NCBI RefSeq assembly: GCF_024713975.1
Contig: NC_091102.1
Span: forward strand, 8,871,001-8,935,000
DNA length: 64,000 nucleotides
Direction of reading: 5' to 3'
Origin: Paralichthys olivaceus
Taxonomy: Eukaryota > Chordata > Actinopteri > Pleuronectiformes > Paralichthyidae
The notes under the pieces are model-generated. The model searched no databases, was not told the DNA's origin, and saw only the letters and a program-made list of their open reading frames with translations. A program made the translations under genes and the position numbers. Position 1 is the stretch's first letter; the number at the start of each line of letters is the position of its first letter. This document shows positions 25,097-37,000 of the stretch, piece after piece.

Positions 25097-26470
25097 CATA
25101 TATGTGATACTAGAGGGAATGAAGATGAGGAGACTTACCGTCCACGTTGTAGACCTTTAACCCGGCCAGGTGTTTGGCGGCCCGGTGCTTCGAGGCAGAC
25201 AGAAGCGCTGGGTTATGAAGTGGAAAGTCTCTGTAGTAATACTCCAGAATGGACAGAGCGGCCCTTTGAACACTGCGGAAGACGAGAGAGGGACAAGTGA
25301 AAACTCAGAGACTGTTCGAATATGATTTACATGATGGTTAACTCATATATGAAACTAAATAATGACATTCAACTCACTAAAAAAAATGTTTTTATTGATT
25401 ATTTTGAGACACAGCTACTGTCTTTTAGATTCCACCCATTCTCCTTCAGTTTTACTGGGAGATGTGGGTGTGTTATGTTGGAGGTGGCGACAGTGGTCTG
25501 GAAAACTCAGGTTGAAGTTCATCACAATGTCCATGACGTCTGTGACTGCAGTTCCCCAAGCTGTGAGTATAATGTGTATTTTGATCTGTTCCTGTGTCCT
25601 GCTCCATAAACAGGTCTCCACTCCCTGTTTATCCTCCTGCAAATTCAAACTGTGCCCAGAAGAAAACTGTAAATATTGTTTTTAGCCACATCAAGCGAAC
25701 CTTATCTAACTACTCCTTGTCATGTCGTAGTCAGACAGACACTTGTCCGGAGCAGAAATAAAGTAAGACAGCGAGAGGACGAGTGCCTGTGTCTGTCAAT
25801 TTCTCTTCCCTCCCCCACGACTCACATAATGACCCACCTTGAGCGAACTAGACAAGGAGACTGATAAGTAACTCAATTACCGCCTGTGCCGGTCGTCCCT
25901 GTGGCCTCCAATTACACACAAACGTCAACATGGTGGAGAGTGATGAAAGTGACCAAGTATAACTGTCTGGATCTCTACAGAAAGGTCATGGTCATGTGTA
26001 AAATTGAGGATTCTTTTTTCCACCTCTCTTTCATTAGAAACAAGCACGAGGAGGTAATAACAGCAAACGAGCTCACAAACCTGAGCTGTCCTATGTTGTA
26101 GTGACGTGACTCTCCGTCCGTGGACCGGATGACGCACACGCTGTAGCAGGGCTGCAGCTGACGGAGCTCCAGCAGCACCACGGCCAGGTAGTGGACAAAC
26201 AGCTGGGAGTCCACGAGGGACACGGCGAACTGGACGATGCCGTGGTAGTCCTCGTCCTGCTTAGACCACAGCACATAATGAAAAGATCAGTTTTCAAAAC
26301 AGTCGTGTGTGTGTGTGTGTGTGTGTGTGTGGGATGGGCAGCAAACGAAGTAGAGCTGATTTGTGAAATATTTAATAAAATCTGAATCAAACAAAACACA
26401 ATTATAATATATCATACAAACAAAAGATAGCATTGTAGAAATAAACTTAAAAGAAACGCAACGTGAGAAC

Positions 26471-26532
<62 letters not shown>

Positions 26533-29500
26533 TTATATAGAATAAAAAATATGATTTTGCTATAGTTACAGTAAAGTTTTGTGTAAAATCTATTCACTTA
26601 GCTTAATAAATGAGTAATTAATGATTTCTTTGGCAAAACAAATACATCATAAAGTTGTCCCAGAAAGAAAGAAAATCATTATTACCAGATAATCACTTTG
26701 ATACAGTGGCAGCAATATTAAAGATATATTTTGTAAAATCTGACGGTGAGTACATGCAATCTTAAAAGACATTAAAAATACTTGTGATGCTCTGATTGCA
26801 CACTCTCTAACCCACCTGTGCATCGAGGATCCGGACCCCGTAGAAGAGCCAATAAGACATGGTGAGCAGAAGTGTGAGTGTGGTGAGGAAGGCACGGTAC
26901 ACGCACACTCTGGGCAGGCTGGCGCGGCCCGGTCGGAGAAACAAGGCCCATATGGCCACCATGAGGATGAGGAGCTTGAAGGAGATGGAGAGGAAGAGGC
27001 CCTCGCAGGCCGCACCGCAGGCCTGCAGTCTATCAGGCCACATTACGACCGGAAGGAGCAGGAAGACCAGGGGCGTGGCCACCACCAGCAGCCCCACACA
27101 CAAGCCCACAACGAGAGGAAAGTAGCGACGCAAGCCCTGGGTCCGGTCCTGTATCCCCTTCCCTAGGCCGACCACTTCCTCCTGGGACAGGCTCAGCTCT
27201 GAGGTGCCTGTCACGGCAGTGGTGGTTTCTCCCCAGTTATCATCCTGAAAGGGGAAATCGAGAGAAAGATGAAGGGAATGTGTGGTTTTGTGTTTATCTC
27301 CAAACCTGGGCTGATAAAACTCCTCCAGAACTACAATAGCACTCAATTGATAACGTAGCTTCCCCAAGGCCCAACATTTCCCTTCAATTCAATCAGGCTG
27401 CACCAAATTGCACACACTCACAGATATCATTTCTCCGTATGTGCCTGGTTTCTTTTGTCAGTCTCCATCAATCGTTTTTGGATCTGCACCAAAATTGAAT
27501 TGCTTCCTCCCTGACACATGCTGCATCCTTCCAGCAAGTTTCCTGGAAATCTGGGGAGCCTTTTTGTGTAAACCAAGAGAGGTGAAAAAATAACCTTCTT
27601 GGAAAACGTACAAGGCCCAACAGACCCCCTTAAATTCAATCAGGCTTTACTAAATTGAAGATATCAATTTCCTGTATATGCCAGATTTTTCTCATCAAGA
27701 TCAAAGATCAATATATTATTCCCCAGGACAAGGCTAAAAAAAGAAAAACTCAATGTTAGAGCAAGTGATAAATCTTCCCCTTTGTCCAAAACTGCACCAA
27801 GACTCTCTGGGTTCTTGGCCCATGTCCCATCCTTTTAAATAGTTTTGTGGAAATCTGTTCTGTAGTTTTTACACAATCATGCTGACAAACAGATAAACCA
27901 ACAAAACAAACAGACAGACAGGGGCGAAAACATAACCTTCTTGGCAGAGGTAACAAGAACAATTCTCAAGAAAATAGCAAATCAACTCACAAATGGAGTC
28001 CGACAGATAACAATGCTTCAATGTTCCTATTTTCCTCCTCCTTTGCATGAGGAGAAAAGGTGCACACAGAACATTCATCGTGCTATTTAGAGACGTTGGA
28101 TTTTCTTGGAGGTTCATCTCATTATACGGAGCCTTCAAAGTCCCATTGAAGTAATGTAGGTTGACAGGATGAGATGTGCAGTAATGCTCACTATGGCAGG
28201 AAGCTGCACACGCTGACATAGGTAAAAAATACACACACACACACACACACACATACACACAAACACTGAATCACATAAACAAAAGCAGATGAAGCTTTCC
28301 AGGCCCATCACTGCAAATTGGAGTCCCTTTTTTGTTCAGGGTCATTTTAAGCATACATCTTTTCTAACACAGAAAACACAGAATAAATTAACGACATGTC
28401 TGTTCCCAGGAGACGTTTATTTTGTGTGTCTGTCATTAATTCATATAATTAGTCGTCCATTGTCACTGTATTGTACTGTATCTACAACCGCAACCACTGA
28501 CAGGAGCAGCAGCTGCAGGGAGAGGGATGAAAGATGGACAAATGACAGGCTGAACACATGGGCCTCTATGGCATCACACACATGTGCACACATATACACC
28601 AAGCACGTCAAGAAAGTCTGTGAAGCCTCAGATGAACCGGGAACAGTAACATTACTTCTCTCCTCCCACTGTAAACTGTGCTATTTTACAATTTGCATAT
28701 TTCCAATCAGCAACATAACGATGGATTCTGCCGTCCACAGCCAATTAACTGAGCCACTCTGCAGGAGCAGATGCTAACAGGAGCCGGAAGATGAATGAGC
28801 ATGAGATGAGGAGAAGTGAGAGAGGGGGACAGTGGTGGTGAGGAGGAAAGTGGGGGGTATATATGTGGCTGCCAGAGTAGTGCATGAAGCCAGAGGTCAG
28901 ACATGTAAGTGTAACGTCAGCTCCGTTAAGTCTAATTTTTATTCAGCTCACACGTCTCCTCTTTGATTCCTTTTCTTTCCCAAACGAACTCTCTTTAACT
29001 CGTTCCCAACCTTTGCAGCAGGATCTGGGAACCATCACATGATCCCACTTCAATAGAGGCAGAATAGAATAAAAAACCAGCTAACCAGATTTTTTTGTCC
29101 ATTATCTATACTGCTTATCCTTTTGAGGGTCATGGGGGAAACTGGAGGCAAAAAAAGGTCCCTTTACTTTTTGTTCTTAGATCAAATTATTAATATCACA
29201 AAGTATAATATAATAAAAATCCATCCATTCATTTGTTATCTATACAGCTCATCCTGTAAGGGCAGTGTATTTGCATGTGTCCACCACACATGCAAATACA
29301 GAAACACTGACGACTTCAATAACTTCAAGTTGTTTTCTTAACTTTCATGTGTTTTTTCTATTTGCATGTGTTTTCTTGATTTGAGCTCTCTCTGCCACTG
29401 CACCAAGGAGGCCGGCAGTAAACCCAAGCAGACACAGGGAGGACCACCACACTAAAACTATATAAAAGAATAATGACAACCTCCTCATCTTCCTCCTCTT

Positions 29501-31452
29501 TCAGTCTGCAAACTCTAAAACTCTGCCTCATGGCAAACATCTAACATCTGGTGAGGAGCGACACAGGCTGTCTGGTTTCTCTGCTGAGTCTGTGGCAATT
29601 AAACCTGTTGTGTGTTCTTCTGTGATCATCAAGTGATTTAAAGGATCAATTGGAGGTTTTCAGGTCTAGAAGCTGAGTAGATTGTCTCATCCTGTATCCG
29701 TCAGTTCAACATGAGGCTAAAACCAAGTCTGGTAAGTTTAGTTGCCAGACAACCAGCAGCGGCTCCTGGAGTCTGGAGCCTCGCAGCCAAGAAAACCTCC
29801 CACACAAAACCACCCATAAAAACACAAAGTCATTTTAACACTTTGGTTTTTGAAGAAAAGAGATGCAATGTGTTAAACAGTGAGTCTTACCAAGCAGCTG
29901 AGTGGAGATTTTCATGTTCTCCATGTCCTGCTCCCTCCCACAGACCAAAAACATGCAGATTTTAGGACTCTACGATCTAAATGTGAACGATTGTGTCTCT
30001 CTATGTCTGCCCTGTGATTCGCTGGAGACCTGTCCAGGGTGTGCCCACCTCTCCCCCATTATCAGCTCGGATTGACCCTCAAATGATAAGCAGCATAGAT
30101 AATGGACGGACAGACGGATGGATGGACGAATGGATGAATAGTGAAGTAGTAGATCTTAAAAACCCCATCTCGAAAACCACTTGTTTGGACCCTTGTCTTT
30201 TTCACTGGCAAAGAGCATCTTATTATTCTGAGAGCTGAGTGTCTCTTAGTCTTGAATAAATGCCAACTTTACTTTCATCCAGTTCACTGTAACACATGCA
30301 GCCTAATACTTCATACTCTACATCAGCCTCTATTTGGAGGCTCAATCAGAGCAATTCAGCCTCCCACACTATCTCTCTGCCACAGCATTTATACAAACAG
30401 TCAGTCAACACCGACTGAGCTAATACACCAGCCATTCAATCTCAGTTGATTAAGCCCCAGGATTTACGCTACACTAATCAGACCTCATCTCCGCAGAAAA
30501 GTGAGGAGAAAGTGCAAATAACCGAGGGAGAATGAAACAGGGAAGCGTTTCAGGGAAGAGAGCGACATGATTGCTGCCTGCTTGCTTGGCAGCTTGGTCT
30601 TTTCATCTGGGAGAGGGTGAATGTGGATTATGGTGAGGCCTGTTCCACCGTCACAAAGCACAACAATGCTACAACAGACTGATTAGCAACGCTCGCACAG
30701 ACTCACACATCTGCAGAGCTAACATTCTGCCAGATGCAAAACACAATGGCTTGAAGCCCCACCGGCCTGGGTGGAGGTTAGGATGACATTTACCATGTTG
30801 GTTTTCTGCTGGTGTGAGTGAGTGTATTATTGTCAGACTGTGTGTTATGTGTGTGTGTTTATAAAGAAACATAAGGCATGTGTTACAAAACCGTTTAATA
30901 GGTTTTCTATAATTTCCTCCATTTCTTTTGTTGTGGTCATTGTTACCTCAGTTTGTTTGTTTGTCAGCAGGACTATGCAAAAACGTCATTTGTCCCAGGA
31001 AGTTTTAGCAGAGATGATATGACATAATTTAATGAAATGACCCATTGCCTTTAATAAAATTGGAGATTTCTCTGTATTTGAACGTTGTTGACAACATTTT
31101 GGATAATGTAAGTACACAAGTCAACAAGATATGTAACATAAGTCTGGTTGTTTTTATACATTTTTAAAAAGAAGTGTTACGTATTATGTTTCCTCTTTAA
31201 GAGGAGTGCTGGGAATGTTCGAGTGCCGTTCCAGTTTTCATATCAGGTTACAGGCTGATGGTGTGGTAGCAGAAGAAAGAAGCGGAAGAAAAGGCCAAAG
31301 AGAGACTATAGGCTATGTGTTTGTGTCAGCTTGTGCTTTGGTGCTGCTGGAGCAAACACTGTGAGGACATGGAAGCTGCTGCCCCGTCTGGCACAAAGTC
31401 ACAGCGTCACAAAGCAGCATGAACAGTCTCACTAACAGATTTGGCACCTGCT

Positions 31453-31511
<59 letters not shown>

Positions 31512-33861
31512 GAGGCTGTGGCCCAAGAGGGTATCCTTATGTCATAGGCATGACCGTAAACATGGAGGATTATTCATATCAGCTTTCCCCAAAGTGGCGC
31601 TTGGCTGGATACTACGGCTAATCTCACTCTGTAAGAATGTCTCTCTGCAATGGAGCCTGCGAGTATTTCCGCAGCTCTGCCATCCAACCCTAACACTTGG
31701 CTGCAAGGAGGAGACTTCAGTGATAATGCTGCCGATGATTTGGAAAAAAAAAAATTTCTGGAGGGCAACATAACTGCAGATCACCTTACACCGCCGACAA
31801 TGGACGTGAGCTGCGAGCTGACAGTCACATGACAGCGTGGAATGTGGCAGCACAGACAGCGGGGGATGCCGAGCAAGAGACGGCAAACTAGGTCAGACCT
31901 CCCCGAAGGTGTCGCTGAAGACATGTCCAGAGTGTAATCACATTAAATTATAACAGTTTGGGGAAGCACACCTTTTGGTGGCAGCTCGTACTCAGACACT
32001 TCTTCTCTCGTTCTCTTGCAGACAACATAACAGTCCACACAGATAAACAGCTCTTTCTACTGTAGATTTGAAGTAGGTCAGAGAGGCCCGATGAACGCAG
32101 CCTCAGGCAAAGTTTTCTCAATAGAAATATATCTATCATTAGTTTTTTCTTCCTCTGGGTTTCTCTTTTTGCTTCTTTCTTTAACTTTGATTGCAACTTC
32201 CCTGATCCACTGCACTGAGAAGAGAGAGCTGACATTTTGAGAAACACCACGTCGCTTTTCTTGCTCAGACGTCACATGAGAAGATTAACATCTGTATGTA
32301 GAATGTGAAGCTGCATCCAGAGGACAGTTGGATTATCTTAAAGCCTAAGAGTGAGGAGAGTACTATCGATCTTCTCGTCTACCTCTCACCAACAAATGAG
32401 AGGTAAAGAATATCTCACTCTATCTTTAATCCCTCCTGAGTTGACTTAAGTCAAATATCCGCTCTGTCTTTGAGCTGCATTATCGCATCGTTTCACTTCC
32501 CTGTTTCTACTTTGCTTGCGCAGCTCAGCAGAATCAGCTTTATGGGATGACTGCTACAAATTTGCTTCAAAGCTATCAGGCTTGACAATTATACCCAGTA
32601 TCACACACTCACACACACACATGTACGTATGCACTGTAACACAGTGTCGTCAGTACAAATCCATCCAGGCATACAAGAGGGATACTAATCCTCTGACCTA
32701 TATGATCCCTTGTCACCATTGTTAATATGTGTCAGGCTGTGTGGCAGTGGGTAGCCAGCTGTGTGAGGACGAGTTTATAAGGTCATGGTGCTGACTTCAT
32801 AGCTGGATTACTGGGCCTTCTGATTTACTCTAAAGGAATGAGATTACCGCAGAGACTAAGGATGCCACACACAGCCTCTAGTTTGCACTTTCACCAGCTG
32901 CTGCATCAATACCTGGCCGTCGTCTCCGTGATCTGCATCAGGTGTGGGTTCTCCAGGCAGCGGCTCTCCGTTGTGAACAGGAGACTCCTGGGATGGTGTG
33001 TCGGGGGGGTTGATGACGACGGATCTCTCTGAGCGGCTGCTGTCTTTACTGCTGCTGGCCTTGTGCCGCTCACGGCTTCGATCCCTGCAAAACAAACCTG
33101 CATGAACTCTAACTCAACACAAGGTTTGGTACGACAGCAATATAGACCCATAAGATCAGAAAAACAAAACTACTCAACCAATTTCTATGAAATTTTGTGG
33201 GGGGGTGGGACACAAGGAAGAACCGATTAAACTTTGGTGCGGATCCAGGTTTTTTTTCTCTCGCTTCCTTTGCTATTACGCTACAGGGCATCTTTCAAAA
33301 GTTTTGTTGATTTCTCTGAGAATAAACGGATCGTGATGAGAAATATCAATTTGTGAGTTTGAATAGTGGACAGATGTAGATGATTAGTTGCAGTCCTACT
33401 AAAAAAGCTGGAGAAAACAGAGAGCAATGGATATATAGAGTCACGGGAGTGAGGGATGAACAGCAGGAATCAAATGTTTCTCTTATTTGCAGAGTAGATC
33501 AGTGAAATAGGTTAGAGCCACTCATCTGTGACGACCCTAATCCATGAGCTCTGTCTGTCTCAATCTCTCCCTTTCTCCCGCTCTATCTCTCTTTAGTCTC
33601 TCATCTCATTTATTTGGCCTGAGCCAACATGTGGCTCGCACCGAAATGAAGGCAAACACAAAAAAAAAAATGCAGCAAAGGCATTCCAGTGAAACTACTG
33701 AGAGATTCAGCAACAGAAAAGGGAGAGGAGTTGACAGGTAGAGCGGGGGTGCAGACAGTGGGATGGTGAAAGGCAGACAGACAGAAAACATACCCATGTC
33801 GGTTTGATCGCCCGGAGCGGCTGGAGTACGAGTAGCCCGAGTGGGTCGACTCGGTGTCCAT
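21193..33861 (-). CDS. vangl1: Van Gogh-like protein 1, 8 coding exons
   Basis: Core planar-cell-polarity membrane protein (Strabismus/Van Gogh) that partners with Prickle and opposes Frizzled-Dishevelled at cell junctions. Coding exons in transcript order: 33861-33794, 33084-32913, 27244-26816, 26256-26081, 25272-25139, 22767-22617, 21908-21674, 21453-21193. They total 1626 nt, 541 residues, all phases agreeing. The N-terminus [14 protein letters not shown] is the family start. DDNWGETTT opens the large exon at residue 81. Three membrane helices lie in residues about 121-215 and the fourth in the next exon, near FAVSLVD. The C-terminus ends in the PDZ ligand ETSV. Conserved wording in the last three exons ([31 protein letters not shown]) is closer to VANGL1 than VANGL2. 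An Ala/Gly/Asn insert (residues about 327-341) and a longer N-terminal loop explain the extra length over the 524-residue human protein. Confidence 0.97.
25025..25106. repeat. (AT)n microsatellite in vangl1 intron 5
   Basis: Alternating TA with a few TATG/CATA units near each end. It lies about 30 bases inside the intron from the exon 5 donor (minus strand), and is self-complementary. Confidence 0.9.
26305..26331. repeat. (GT)n microsatellite in vangl1 intron 3
   Basis: About 13 GT units, reading as CA on the transcribed strand, about 50 bases upstream of the exon 4 acceptor. Confidence 0.9.
26474..26525. repeat. (AT)n microsatellite in vangl1 intron 3
   Basis: About 26 AT units followed by a short ACAC run. 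Self-complementary. Confidence 0.92.
27400..27960. repeat. Family D dispersed repeats in tandem remnants (vangl1 intron 2)
   Basis: Three partial copies sit in a row: about 27406-27600 (CACAGATATCA...GGAAATCTGGGGAGCC...GTGAAAAAATAACCTTCTTGG), 27600-27735 (restarts at AATTCAATCAGGCT...GATATCAATTTCCTGTATATGCC) and 27770-27960 (GGAAATCTGTTCTG...CAGACAGGGGCGAAAACATAACC). They read in the same direction and share the GGAAATCTG and CATAACCTTCTTGG modules. Non-coding. Confidence 0.65.
28230..28260. repeat. (CA)n microsatellite in vangl1 intron 2
   Basis: About 15 AC units with one ATAC interruption. Confidence 0.9.
29088..30140. repeat. Family C dispersed repeat fragments (vangl1 intron 2)
   Basis: Fragments at about 29088-29140 (CCATTATCTATACTGCTTATCC) and 29218-29265 (ATCCATCCATTCATTTG), and a larger opposite-strand copy at about 29905-30140. 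The larger copy runs from a CCTGCTCC...ACATGCAGATT module through GTCTCTCTATGTCTGCCCTG and CTGTCCAGGGTGTGCCCACC to ATAATGGACGGACAGACGGA. The inner 29270-29900 is not recognised. Confidence 0.65.
30925..31065. repeat. Family D repeat end, opposite strand (vangl1 intron 2)
   Basis: TTGTTACCTCAGTTTGTTTG...TCAGCAGGACTATGCAAAAAC is the complement of the TGACAAACAAAC...GAGGTAA end seen near 27900-27955. Confidence 0.5.
31454..31506. repeat. (CA)n microsatellite in vangl1 intron 2
   Basis: About 26 uninterrupted CA units. Confidence 0.95.
33170..33350. repeat. Dispersed repeat fragment in vangl1 intron 1
   Basis: CCAATTTCTATGAAATTTTG, GGACACAAGGAAGAACC, TTTGGTGCGGATCCAGG and GATTTCTCTGAGAATAA follow in the order found in a common fish repeat related to family D. 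No reading frame. Confidence 0.5.
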
Positions 33862-34056
33862 TCCAGCGCAGTCTCAGAGGCGGTGGGCGATTGGCCGGTG
33901 GGGGTGGGAGGTGAGGAGAGACTCGTCGTGTGGCAGCAGAGAGGGTGAGTTGGCAGCAACGCTCAGGAGGAGGAATGGGTTGCTATAGAGACGAGCCTCT
34001 GGAATCCACGACGACTGACAGCTACCCCAGAGAGGCGCTTTAGGAGCCACATTGAC
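33862..34056 (-). other. vangl1: vangl1 5' UTR part of the first coding exon
   Basis: Upstream of the vangl1 ATG, the minus strand has a good acceptor, CTCTATCTCTCAG, before 34056. The 195 bases between it and the ATG would then be 5' UTR. This implies at least one further upstream non-coding exon. Confidence 0.6.
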
Positions 34057-37000
34057 CTGAGAGATAGAGAGATAGACGGTGTGAGAGAGGGAGAGGTGTG
34101 CTTCAAAGCCTGCTCCTGCACGTCTAACAAATAATGCATTAGATACACTGGCGAGCACCAGCCAGTACCAGGGGACATGGTTCTCTACAGCATTGTTCAG
34201 ATTCTTATCGTTCTGTAGAGGCAGAATAACCACTTATCAAAATATCCCAGGAATCAGCCATTTTCATTATAACTCAATGTTGCTCTGTATGGCTGCTGGT
34301 AAAATGATCAATGATGTATGTTTGCACCGGGCAGGTTTATTCTTGTCGACATGTTCTGTGTAACTTCTCTAACAGCTCCAGCTGGGTCCAAAGAAACTGT
34401 ATCAAAAGGACCTTGAGTGGATCATCCTCAGTTTTCTCCCTGTCAGTTCTGCACTTGGCAAAACTATTCATTCTACTCAACACTCACTTTATATGGAAAC
34501 ACTGCTTTCAGACCAGAACGTGAGTAAAACTCTCTTCTTGACACCTTCAAATTATTCTGTTTTTAAGTGTAACTGTGTCTAAATGCTGCCGTTTTAGCAC
34601 CATTTTTTCTCGTAAAAGTAAAGTGACGCTCTGGCTAAATATACTGCAAATAAAATTCTGTACTGAGCAAACAGAGGCCAGTGGAACCAGTTTCAACAAA
34701 GAAACGTGTCTCAAAATGTCATATTTTAAACAAAATGACTCCTACTTTTACAATATGCTTGATAGCATTGATTTTTTGTGATTCAGATTTAATACAGCCA
34801 TCATATGTTTTTCATTGCAGACTTATCTATATTAATTGTAAAGGAAATGTTCAGTGTCCTCAGTAGAGCTATGCACCAGTTCAAAATATGAAGATATTAA
34901 TCAAACTGTGTTTTCAAATGAATTCTCAGGTTTATTATATCTAGACAATGCGAACGACCTCTTTTCTCCCCGTCCTGTTATTATGAGGTCAGACTCACTT
35001 CCCGGGCCTTAATGTATGCTGTGTGATGAATGAGGACGTCCAGTGCTCCATCGTGCATGACCATTCATTTAGACCTCCATCTACTCTGCGTCCACCTGCC
35101 ACTCACCGCCCCCCCGGCCCATGTCTCATTTCTAACTGTGGGCTAGTCTCCCCTTGTGGTTTACAGGCTATTTGTTATCTCGGCAGCTAATGGTGCACGT
35201 ATAAACACTGAAATAGCTCATTCAGGATATTAAGATGTGAATCCACACGAGGAAATCATGGTTAGAAGACGACACTGAAATAAAGCTGATTTTAATTAAG
35301 ATGGTGTGAATGTTCTTCTTTTCCTTCCATCAAGCAAAACGTGGCTGGTGCAGATTTTCCAGTAAGTATTGTCATATAATGCATGTAAACTATACAATAG
35401 CTCCCCCCCTGCCTATAGTATTGTATCTCATACAAATGCAACAATTTGTGTTATCTGACTTTAAGAATCCAGGTGTGAAATGCTGCTGTGGCAACAGAGA
35501 GCACACTTCCTCTCAGAGTAAGTATGACATCATTCTCCTCTGATGCAGCTGCTATTAAAAGCAGACGAACATCATTTTGAAAACGACGTCAATAAATAAT
35601 GCACTCCAACATGCAAGACCGTTGCACGCACAGTATCCACGCTGGTGTCTCCGCATTAAAATTTCAAACAAAAACCAGAGTTTTGACAGAGAACAGTCAT
35701 GTCTCTCATGTCTAACCCACATCTGCAGCGTCCGATGTTGCCTTAGCAACAGAGGAGGCAGGAGGCCCCATCTCACAGCGATAATCAATCACCCCTGCTG
35801 AGGGTAAATTTGTGTAATACACTTGTGTGTGTGTGTGTGCGAGTGGGGGAGAGGGCAACAAAGAGCAAACAATGGCTCCCCATCACATCATTGGGTTAAA
35901 TGCTTAACCCAATGATTTGAATAAAAGCTGTTAACCCCACAAGTGCTGAACTCTGAACGCGTGGCAGCGGTATGTGGGACAAGATGACCCCCCCCGCCCC
36001 TCCCCAGAGAAGCAACTCATCCACAGGACGAGCATGAAGAGGCATAGTGAACCAGGCCATGTGGAAAATCGCTGCCAGGGGGTAAGAACAACTATCAGTT
36101 ACAAACGAAGGGATATCTATGAATAAAGCATGCAGGAATAATAATGTGCGTCAGAGATGTGAGGCTGCCCCCGTTCACTGTGGGTCGGCCCGTCCAGTAC
36201 ATTCAGTGGTCCTCTGTGAGGGAGTCTGTGGTGCAGAGGAAATCTTCTCTGGTGAAGCGTGTAGCCACATCTCTGTGGGCCGTTCTGGTCGGCTGCACAG
36301 AGAAGAGATGCACGAGGGCAGAAAGTGACACTAATGTAAAACAAACACTCATTAATGTGTTTAGCGGAGGGAGGATGCTGCGCAGTGGGAGCTACTGTAA
36401 GTACACATGGTCCGATTCAGGGATTGGATTCATGAATTATGGATTCTTTTTCTTGTTTTACTTCAAAGAGCAATAATAAAATGCACTAATGCTTCAAATA
36501 TTTGAGTCTCTATGGGAGGAGCTGCAGCATCTGATGGGTCAGGGTCTTTAATCCCTGCTGGTCCAGCTCATCCATTGTTAAGAAAACTGAGAATGTGGGA
36601 TGTTAGTGCACTGCCGCTGGCTGCAGGAACATTTGGCTTCCAAACCGGGCAGAGAACAAGATATATTCCATCATAGTGCGATGCAGAGCTCGCACCTTTA
36701 CTGCATGGAACAGATCAGTCTGGTGGTCTGGTTGCCATGGCATCGGTGCCCTCCCTTACACCCATCAGTCACCATGCCATCCCCTCCCTCTTTCATGAGC
36801 GCCCTGCCCAGGTGGCGTCGTGCCAAGAGCTGCCAGATGCAGCAGCTGTCCGTCTGTCGTGTTAGAGCGGTTTTACAATTCTGAAGAAGTCTGGCTACAA
36901 ATGTACCATCTAATGTACAATAAATACAACTCAATAATATATTATGACAGCAGCTGAGGACTATTTTCATGCTGACAGAACAAATTGGCCATCAGAGTCC

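Noticed and set aside
26474..26525. Long AT palindrome as a replication origin or regulatory hairpin
   Set aside because: An ordinary intronic AT microsatellite; nothing else supports such a role.
28289..28777. 162-codon plus-strand frame
   Set aside because: Lies in vangl1 intron 2 and has no recognisable domain or splice context.
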